Shown: positions 26,868 to 30,962 of the stretch, piece after piece
Numbering within the stretch: the first letter of the stretch is position 1
How the letters are laid out: every line of letters starts with the position of its first letter
Virus record (IMG/VR): IMGVR_UViG_3300026097_000070
Location: 1-30,962 of that record
DNA: 30,962 nucleotides
Strand: one strand, 5' to 3'
From: a virus
Translations under genes and position numbers: made by a program
The notes under the pieces: model-generated
What the model was told of the DNA's origin: nothing
Databases searched by the model: none
What the model saw: only the letters and a program-made list of their open reading frames with translations

Positions 26868-27332
26868 ATGGCAAGAAGCATTTCCGTAAAGGTTCCTACC
26901 TCGTTGCTCATTCAGCAGATTGAGGAGCGTATTGCTCAGATTGACAAAGATATTGAGGAATACCCCGTCAAGCGTGAGGCATTTGACAAGGCAGAGGAAG
27001 CATACAAGGCAGAGGTGGCAAACTTTATTGCTGCTTATCTTGGAGAAAACCTCGACAAGATTGGCTTTGACTATGAGGACATCATTCGTATCAACACAGG
27101 CTTTGGTGTCTATCGTGGACAGAGCAAGGTAGAGGTTTCCTTTGATACTGACGCAATCGTTGGTTTCCCTAAGCGACCAGAAGCACCAGAGAAGCCCAAT
27201 CAGCGTGAGTCGTTTGGTCGCGAATACTCTACCCGCAAGGAGTTGCTGGAGAAAAATCTCCGTATCCTGAAGATGACATCACAGGAAGAGGTCAATGCCT
27301 CTACCTATGGTGCGATTATGGAAATCCTCTAG
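26868..27332 (+). CDS. Hypothetical coiled-coil protein (154 aa)
   Basis: 154 residues from ATG 26868. A long helical segment near 14-50 (IQQIEERIAQIDKDIEEYPV ... AFDKAEEAYKAEV) suggests a coiled coil, followed by an alpha/beta part (YLGENLDKIGFDYEDIIRIN, GFGVYRGQSKVEVSFDTDAI) and a second helical end (TRKELLEKNLRILKMTSQEE). No catalytic motif. An in-frame TTG six codons earlier exists but GAGAGAGAG fits ATG 26868 better. Single-gene unit. Function unknown. Confidence 0.72.
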   Translation: MARSISVKVPTSLLIQQIEERIAQIDKDIEEYPVKREAFDKAEEAYKAEVANFIAAYLGENLDKIGFDYEDIIRINTGFGVYRGQSKVEVSFDTDAIVGFPKRPEAPEKPNQRESFGREYSTRKELLEKNLRILKMTSQEEVNASTYGAIMEIL

Positions 27333-27356
27333 GGACAGGAAGCACCTGGGTATGTG

Positions 27357-27473
27357 TCTAAACTGCCCTATTCCCTGGGAAATGGCGAGCCTGGGTGACG
27401 ATTGGAGCCCCACCTGGGTAGAAGGTATAGTGGATAAACTGCCCCCTCGCGGGGGATCGTTGGGCCGGCCCAA
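27357..27473. repeat. TCTAAACTGCC repeat, CCCCC hairpin and GGCCGGCC
   Basis: TCTAAACTGCC (27357-27367), a partial copy ATAAACTGCC (27434-27443), a CCCCC-tcgc-GGGGG hairpin (27442-27455) and TTGGGCCGGCCCAA (27460-27473) followed by ATATTTTT. The last part could act as a short intrinsic terminator. The rest of the 229-base gap holds no supported gene. Confidence 0.6.
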
Positions 27474-27489
27474 ATATTTTTACTCTTAT

Positions 27490-27531
27490 CGGCGTGTCGA
27501 TTAGGTCTATGTCAGTGGTTGCTGTTACGAT
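27490..27531 (+). promoter_or_regulatory. Boxed promoter P11 with CGGCGTGTCG
   Basis: CGGCGTGTCG (27490-27499), AGGTCT, A, TGTCAGTGGT (27510-27519), TGCTGT, TACGAT (27526-27531). The leader carries ACCCCCTAGAGAAAG before the ATG at 27562. Confidence 0.68.
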
Positions 27532-27561
27532 GTATATATACCCCCTAGAGAAAGAACAGTT

Positions 27562-28080
27562 ATGAACCTAGTACAGACATTTCAGACTTATGTCGAAGAC
27601 GCTACCCCTGGCCAAATCGAAGAAGCGGCTAAGTGGTATTTCGAAGCAGAGAAAGTAGCACACAAGGTGGCAGAGAATCTTGACGCTAGCCTAGAGGTTG
27701 GTGCCAGTGTTGTCTCAGCCTTTTCTCCTCGTGAGCGATGGACAAGCAATGTCACGAAAGCAATCCATTTTTCATTGGGCAAGCCAGTTACTGGATTAAG
27801 TAACAATCTCAAAATGGCACAGGCAAGCCTTACCCTAGGCTATGAAGCATTAAGAGGACCTAAGACAAATGCCTTTGCTAGGGCAATCGCAGGTGACGAG
27901 AACGCCGTAGTGGTGGATGTCTGGATGATGAGAGCAGGTGGATTCGGTATTGACAGCCCAAACAAAACACAGTATACTGATGTGACGAACGCAATCAAAA
28001 CAGTGGCCGACAAGAATGGCCTTACCCCTAGAACAACGCAAGCACTAATCTGGATTATGGTTAGAGGAAGTGGAGAGTAG
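27562..28080 (+). CDS. Possible HhH-glycosylase-like phage protein (172 aa)
   Basis: 172 residues. Similar proteins occur in many actinophages (DUF7178-like). Pattern: SAFSPRERWTSNVTKAIHFS near 52-72, LRGPKTNAFARAIAGDENAV near 97-117, VVDVWMMRAGGFG near 117-130, and LTPRTTQALIWI at the end. The order Lys-Thr-x-x-Phe ... Val-x-Val-Asp-x-Trp-Met-x-Arg recalls the helix-hairpin-helix GPD DNA glycosylases, in which G-K-T and a later D-x-x-x-x-R are conserved; the match is suggestive only. If right it would act on DNA bases, perhaps protecting modified phage DNA. First of three overlapping or adjacent genes. Confidence 0.65.
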   Translation: MNLVQTFQTYVEDATPGQIEEAAKWYFEAEKVAHKVAENLDASLEVGASVVSAFSPRERWTSNVTKAIHFSLGKPVTGLSNNLKMAQASLTLGYEALRGPKTNAFARAIAGDENAVVVDVWMMRAGGFGIDSPNKTQYTDVTNAIKTVADKNGLTPRTTQALIWIMVRGSGE

Positions 28081-28081
28081 A

Positions 28082-28327
28082 ATGCCTAAGTATACAGTTA
28101 CAGGTAGTTATAAAGAATACTACGAGCTTACAATTGAGGCACCCGATGAGGACACAGCTGTGCAAATATTTTATCAGAAGGGTGGCGGTGAATCGAGCCT
28201 GGATGGCGACTGGGACGATATCGATGTGGATTTTGTGTCTTGGCATGACCCCGACACACACGAAGAGCCCACGGCCGATTACACAGAAGAAGACTATGAC
28301 CCCGACGGAGGTAAAATCAGATGGTAA
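28082..28327 (+). CDS. Acidic small protein (81 aa)
   Basis: 81 residues from ATG 28082, one base after the previous stop, with GGAG before it. Starts with a beta strand and helix (KYTVTGSYKEYYELTIEAPD, EDTAVQIFYQKGGG), a plan common to small phage proteins, then a very acidic tail (GDWDDIDVDFVSWHDPDTHE and EEDYDPDGGKIRW). The acidic tail with Trp resembles the 73-residue protein at 25222. The stop overlaps the next gene by seven bases. Unknown function. Confidence 0.72.
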   Translation: MPKYTVTGSYKEYYELTIEAPDEDTAVQIFYQKGGGESSLDGDWDDIDVDFVSWHDPDTHEEPTADYTEEDYDPDGGKIRW

Positions 28328-28503
28328 AGAAAAAATTGAAAGAGTATGAAGTGCTTGAAGTACGTGGCTTTATTGTACATGCATTCAGTGAAAAACATGC
28401 ATTAGATAAATTCAATCGCTATGACTATGTCTCTGAGGGAGACGTGTGGCCAGAAGTCCGCGAGCTAGGCCCCGTCAACATGAGCGGGACAGCTCCGGGA
28501 TAG
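28321..28503 (+). CDS. Small protein (60 aa)
   Basis: 60 residues: MVKKKLKEYEVLEVRGFIVH, AFSEKHALDKFNRYDYVSEG and DVWPEVRELGPVNMSGTAPG. A strand-helix-strand plan with FIVHAFSEKHALDKF, the same sort of fold as the gene before it. Overlap of the start with the upstream stop suggests coupling. The C-terminal GPVNMSGTAPG is loop-like. Unknown function. Confidence 0.7.
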   Translation: MVKKKLKEYEVLEVRGFIVHAFSEKHALDKFNRYDYVSEGDVWPEVRELGPVNMSGTAPG

Positions 28504-28538
28504 GTTTCTCTGGGGGGAGAAAAGACCTGGGCATGTCA

Positions 28539-28576
28539 TCTAAACTGCCTGATCCCCAGATTTCTGGGCCGGCCCC
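28539..28576. repeat. TCTAAACTGCC repeat and GGCCGGCC boundary
   Basis: TCTAAACTGCC (28539-28549) preceded by CTGGGCATGTCA, then a TCTGGGG/CCCCAGA pairing across the element and GGGCCGGCCCC (28566-28576). Confidence 0.6.
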
Positions 28577-28630
28577 GCCGCCCACCATATAACAAAACTA
28601 TAACTTAGTTTACGAAGAACCTAAATAAAC

Positions 28631-28659
28631 TTGTGCATGTCAGTGGTTAGGTGTATGAT
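28631..28659 (+). promoter_or_regulatory. Boxed promoter P12
   Basis: TTGTGC, A, TGTCAGTGGT (28638-28647), TAGGTG, TATGAT (28654-28659). Transcript expected to begin near GTAAACAAATCCCC (28667-28680). Confidence 0.68.
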
Positions 28660-28696
28660 TACTAATGTAAACAAATCCCCTAACGAAAGGTGTCTC

Positions 28697-29704
28697 ATGG
28701 CACACGAATTAGAATCAGACAAATCATTCGCTTCATTCCGTACCCCCGCTTGGCATGGTCTGGGCACCGTCTTTGAAGAAGAAGTTAGCACTAAAGAAAT
28801 GCTTGAGCTGGCTAATCTTCACGATTGGAATGTACACTTGGAAGAAGTTGCCATTCCAGATGGTTTCACCTCCGACAAGACATACAACTATGTCACTCGC
28901 ACGAACCCCTTTGACCGTAAGCAAAAAGACATTCTCGGTGTTGTGGGTGAGCGCTACCGCATTCTCCAGAATGAGGAGCTGTTCGACTTTGGTGACGCAC
29001 TGCTAGATGGTGGTGGTCGTTGGGAGACTGCTGGCTCTATCAAGGGTGGGCGTCAGGTCTTTGGCTCTCTTGCTCTTGAGCGTGAGACTGTGCTCGACCC
29101 CTCTGGCGTATCTGATAAGGTAAACTCTTATCTTCTGGTAAACACATCACATGATGGCTCTATCGCAATTCAGGCTAGCGTTACGCCTGTGCGTGTTGTC
29201 TGCGCTAACACTCTAAACCTTGCTCTTGGTTCTGGTGTTGGTCGTAACCGTAGTGTCAAGCAGTCTTACAAGATTCGACACACCCAAACCGCTAGTGGTA
29301 AAATCCAGGCAGCTCGTGAGGCTCTTGGCTTGGCTAATGTCTACATGGATGAGTTTGACAAGCTTGCTCAGGAGATGATTCAGCAGACTATCTCCAATGA
29401 CAAGTTCCAAGACATCATTCGCATGGCTTACCCCATGCCAGAGGCAGACAAGAAGGGTGCTCTCTCTAAGTGGAACACCAAGCTTGAGCTTCTTGAGGAT
29501 ATCTATCAGGGTGAGTTCAATAACACTATCGCTGGTACCGCTTGGGGTGCTCTCAACGCTTTGACTGAGCGCATTGACTGGCACCGTATTGGGCGCAAGG
29601 GTTCAGACGAGGCTGTACTGTCTGGAGCTAGTGGCTTCGACCCTATGGTGAACGCTGAGAAGAATCGTCTTCTCCAGGTTGTTCGTCAGGCTGTCTCAGC
29701 CTAA
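28697..29704 (+). CDS. DUF932 / TIGR03299 phage-plasmid-like protein
   Basis: 335 residues from ATG 28697 with GAAAGG before it. Typical family plan: N-terminal FRTPAWHGLGTVFEEEVSTK, ILGVVGERYRILQNEELFDF near 80, the DALLDGGGRWETAGSIKGGR segment near 105, LLVNTSHDGSIAIQASVTPV near 145 with VRVVCANTLNLALG after it, and a helical C-terminal part. Such proteins occur in many phages and plasmids of actinobacteria; their biochemical role is not established, though a link to recombination or replication has been suggested from context in some genomes. Length is normal. A single-gene unit. Confidence 0.88.
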   Translation: MAHELESDKSFASFRTPAWHGLGTVFEEEVSTKEMLELANLHDWNVHLEEVAIPDGFTSDKTYNYVTRTNPFDRKQKDILGVVGERYRILQNEELFDFGDALLDGGGRWETAGSIKGGRQVFGSLALERETVLDPSGVSDKVNSYLLVNTSHDGSIAIQASVTPVRVVCANTLNLALGSGVGRNRSVKQSYKIRHTQTASGKIQAAREALGLANVYMDEFDKLAQEMIQQTISNDKFQDIIRMAYPMPEADKKGALSKWNTKLELLEDIYQGEFNNTIAGTAWGALNALTERIDWHRIGRKGSDEAVLSGASGFDPMVNAEKNRLLQVVRQAVSA

Positions 29705-29725
29705 CCCCTTAGTCCTAGGCATGAC

Positions 29726-29757
29726 TCTAAACTGCCTCCCCATTTTGGGGCCGGCCC
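29726..29757. repeat. TCTAAACTGCC repeat and GGCCGGCC boundary
   Basis: GGCATGAC-TCTAAACTGCC (29726-29736), a CCCCATTTTGGGG hairpin (29738-29750) and GGGGCCGGCCC (29747-29757) partly sharing its G-run. This is the tidiest example of the boundary. Confidence 0.6.
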
Positions 29758-29837
29758 AGATCTCCCCAAACAATAATAGTATATAAACTCATTTACGATG
29801 CATTAAGAAGAGATCCTAGAAATCGCAGGAATTTCTA

Positions 29838-29866
29838 TTGACCGTGTCAGTGGTTGGTTGTATAGT
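29838..29866 (+). promoter_or_regulatory. Boxed promoter P13, leaderless
   Basis: TTGACC, G, TGTCAGTGGT (29845-29854), TGGTTG, TATAGT (29861-29866), six bases, ATG at 29873. Confidence 0.7.
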
Positions 29867-29872
29867 GGTGGT

Positions 29873-30046
29873 ATGGAGAAACACGAAGTAGTAAATGAGA
29901 TTCTAGAATATCTAGATACCCGTCGCACACAGCTATCCAATGAGATGTCTGCTGTTGCTTATGAAAGCAATGACTACGCAATGCTTGACGCAATGTATGA
30001 AGTATATGACCACCTTATCGCTAAGTTGGAGGATGACTTTAGATGA
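29873..30046 (+). CDS. Small acidic helical protein (57 aa)
   Basis: 57 residues from ATG 29873: MEKHEVVNEILEYLDTRRTQ, LSNEMSAVAYESNDYAMLDA and MYEVYDHLIAKLEDDFR. Two amphipathic helices, probably a helical hairpin or dimer. An in-frame ATG five codons upstream lies inside the -10 region and cannot be used by this promoter. Leaderless start, as for 25222 and 25537. It opens a seven-gene overlapping run to the end of the window. Unknown function. Confidence 0.74.
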   Translation: MEKHEVVNEILEYLDTRRTQLSNEMSAVAYESNDYAMLDAMYEVYDHLIAKLEDDFR

Positions 30047-30159
30047 TACAAACAATCAAGGTAGACCATGTCTGCCGTTGGTGTGCCCTCGAAAAAGAAT
30101 TCTATCTTCTAGATAGGATATGCGAAGACTGTTGGGAAAGGATGCACAATGCAAACTGA
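30043..30159 (+). CDS. Small zinc-ribbon protein (38 aa)
   Basis: 38 residues with CRWC (11, 14) and CEDC (27, 30): MIQTIKVDHVCRWCALEKEF then YLLDRICEDCWERMHNAN. A minimal four-Cys zinc ribbon, similar in spacing to those at 23463 and 24482. Overlaps the previous stop (ATGA) and the next gene by 11 bases. Unknown target. Confidence 0.7.
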   Translation: MIQTIKVDHVCRWCALEKEFYLLDRICEDCWERMHNAN

Positions 30160-30283
30160 ACAAGCTGAACAACGAGAAGTCTATATTGAAGTCTTGGGTG
30201 GAGTTGCCCATATCATTTCTGCCCCACACGATGTAGATGTTTATATTATTGACTTAGACGAGGAGAAGGAAAGTGCCAGGTAG
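30149..30283 (+). CDS. Small protein (44 aa)
   Basis: 44 residues: MQTEQAEQREVYIEVLGGVA, then HIISAPHDVDVYIIDLDEEK and ESAR. The VYIEVLGGVAHIISAPxDVDVYIIDLD core is a short three-strand unit that I have seen as a repeated plan in small phage proteins (EVxGGVAxVxxxPxxVxVxIxDxD); no activity is known. Start and stop overlap neighbours, supporting it as coding. Encodes the ribosome site of the next GTG gene in its last codons (AGGAGAAGG). Confidence 0.7.
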   Translation: MQTEQAEQREVYIEVLGGVAHIISAPHDVDVYIIDLDEEKESAR

Positions 30284-30437
30284 AGAATCAGAATACATGC
30301 GTGGCTATCTCCGTGGGGTATCTGCCTTGATGGGGCTTATCAGTTCTGGTAAGGTCAAAAGACTTGACAAAACCAATGTATTACAGTATGCTAGAGAACT
30401 AGTCGAAGCCCAAAAAGATAGGGAAGATTCATTATGA
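30273..30437 (+). CDS. Small helical protein with GTG start (54 aa)
   Basis: 54 residues starting at GTG 30273: AGGAG lies seven bases upstream and the frame then reads PGRESEYMRGYLRGVSALMG, LISSGKVKRLDKTNVLQYAR and ELVEAQKDREDSL. A later ATG (codon 9) is possible but lacks a ribosome site. Helical; the YMRGYLRGVSAL segment resembles the YDAGYQDGLIKAI segment of the last gene in the window, hinting at similar small helical folds. Unknown function. Confidence 0.66.
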   Translation: MPGRESEYMRGYLRGVSALMGLISSGKVKRLDKTNVLQYARELVEAQKDREDSL

Positions 30438-30697
30438 CTGCCCCCCTAATATCGTGGAAAGAATGGGAAGATACATACAAGCCCATTAATGATACTATGT
30501 TTGATTTCTATGATGAAGCAGAGGAACACTCTTCATCCCCCTATCACCTATGGACTGTTGTAGATAATAATCCTAACAGTGTTTACTTAGATGTTCTTCC
30601 TGGTCGCAGGTTGTTTAATAGGATAGGTTTCTATGTTACCGAAATTCCTTGGGAGGATACAGATATGGTGGTGAGCAATGACAAACAATATTCCTAG
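30434..30697 (+). CDS. Hypothetical protein (87 aa)
   Basis: 87 residues, acidic: SWKEWEDTYKPINDTMFDFY, DEAEEHSSSPYHLWTVVDNN, VYLDVLPGRRLFNRIGFYVT and EIPWEDTDMVVSN. The order WxxWxxxYxPIxN...YHLWTVVDxxxNxVYLxxGRRxxNRIGYxVTxxPW is a plan found in small conserved phage proteins; role unknown. ATGA overlap with the previous stop. Confidence 0.7.
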   Translation: MTAPLISWKEWEDTYKPINDTMFDFYDEAEEHSSSPYHLWTVVDNNPNSVYLDVLPGRRLFNRIGFYVTEIPWEDTDMVVSNDKQYS

Positions 30698-30752
30698 AGA
30701 AGACAACGAGATGTTCGAAGATATGGTTTGGGAGGAGTGGGACAATGAGTAA
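30678..30752 (+). CDS. Very small acidic ORF (24 aa)
   Basis: 24 residues: MTNNIPREDNEMFEDMVWEE then WDNE. It bridges the 87-residue gene and the last gene by overlaps of 20 and 8 bases. Like the 30-residue ORF at 22158 it is acidic with Trp; it may be a real micro-protein or only a coupling device. Confidence 0.42.
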   Translation: MTNNIPREDNEMFEDMVWEEWDNE

Positions 30753-30962
30753 TGAGACTATCTTTGAGCGGCAAGAAAAGATTGACTATGAGTGGCAAGA
30801 TGGTGATGATGCAGAAATATATGATGCTGGTTATCAAGATGGTTTAATTAAAGCAATAACTATCTTAGATTCCGTGCGGCAACAACCAGAAGTAGATAGG
30901 CTACCATCAAGCTTTACTGTGTCAGTGGTCATTGCTACACTTAGAAAGGTAGCAGAAGGAGA
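30745..30962 (+). CDS. Small protein, partial at right edge
   Basis: 72 codons to the window end without a stop: MSNETIFERQEKIDYEWQDG, DDAEIYDAGYQDGLIKAITI and LDSVRQQPEVDRLPSSFTVS, then VVIATLRKVAEG. Acidic N-terminal half, helical after that. Its TVSVV codons contain promoter P14, so the box is again within a coding sequence. Unknown function. Confidence 0.62.
   Translation, partial: MSNETIFERQEKIDYEWQDGDDAEIYDAGYQDGLIKAITILDSVRQQPEVDRLPSSFTVSVVIATLRKVAEG
30913..30941 (+). promoter_or_regulatory. Boxed promoter P14 (inside coding sequence)
   Basis: TTTACT, G, TGTCAGTGGT (30920-30929), CATTGC, TACACT (30936-30941), within the last gene of the window. GAAAGG follows, as in other leaders, so a further gene probably starts just outside. 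Confidence 0.5.

Noticed and set aside
27333-27561. tRNA or other structured RNA gene
   Set aside because: CCTGGG/CCCAGG-type pairings occur but no cloverleaf, T-loop or anticodon arm could be built.
29213-29584. 123-residue minus-strand frame within the DUF932 gene
   Set aside because: Antisense shadow of a well recognised coding region.
23100-29760. CRISPR array from regularly recurring intergenic repeats
   Set aside because: Repeats are hundreds of bases apart with genes between them and have no spacer structure.

Overview
This window is part of a tailed double-stranded DNA phage (or prophage-like) genome. Base composition is moderate to low GC by eye. The best host guess is an actinobacterium, probably aquatic. 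Support for this: (i) a small membrane protein with the KPNGGSSLKDQVNRLE signature common in actinophage lysis regions; (ii) a DUF932/TIGR03299 protein; (iii) many predicted leaderless start codons, which actinobacteria use freely; (iv) tail genes of the kind common in aquatic phage genomes (glycine-rich adhesins, MAHYA-type proteins, FPxSPxDG modules). Host and lineage are inference. No terminase, major capsid, tape measure, integrase or polymerase gene lies in the window, so it is a genome fragment.

Left arm, 1-21,661, all on the minus strand: virion and lysis genes. Read 5'->3' on the minus strand it begins with a holin-like membrane protein (21,661) and a set of small fibre or baseplate proteins, including a collagen-like one (21,064-18,145). 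A secreted M23 peptidase follows (18,113). Next comes a long block of modular tail-fibre cassettes (17,426-6,803): one Mtd_N-like fibre, six glycine-rich adhesin paralogues, four MAHYA paralogues and several short module proteins. A 1,191-residue LamG-type fibre protein (6,767), a small conserved protein, the portal and a prohead protease run off the left edge. The protease carries an acidic scaffold tail with its own in-frame Shine-Dalgarno and ATG, suggesting a nested scaffold protein as in lambda C/Nu3. Genes are packed with TAATG stop-start overlaps and carry at least eleven -10-like elements directly before genes, most of them extended TGnTATAAT.

Middle, 21,065-23,279: AT-rich intergenic DNA with long inverted repeats, a G-quadruplex-type run, divergent promoters, three small plus-strand genes, and a two-gene minus-strand island ending in a clear intrinsic terminator.

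Right arm, 23,280-30,962, plus strand: about 26 very small genes in short transcription units. Many are Cys-rich zinc-ribbon-like proteins; others include a DUF932 protein and a possible HhH-glycosylase-like protein. The unit boundaries are strikingly regular. A hairpin and/or GGGCCGGCCC palindrome is followed by AT-rich DNA, often a CGGCGTGTCG box, and then a promoter with TGTCRGTGGT in its spacer and an NNNTGN-TANNNT extended -10. Fourteen such promoters are visible (13 plus, 1 minus) and none was noticed in the left arm. This suggests a phage-wide regulon separating accessory/early genes from virion genes. That regulon architecture, the leaderless genes in both arms, the nested scaffold start and the fibre cassette array are the main points of interest.
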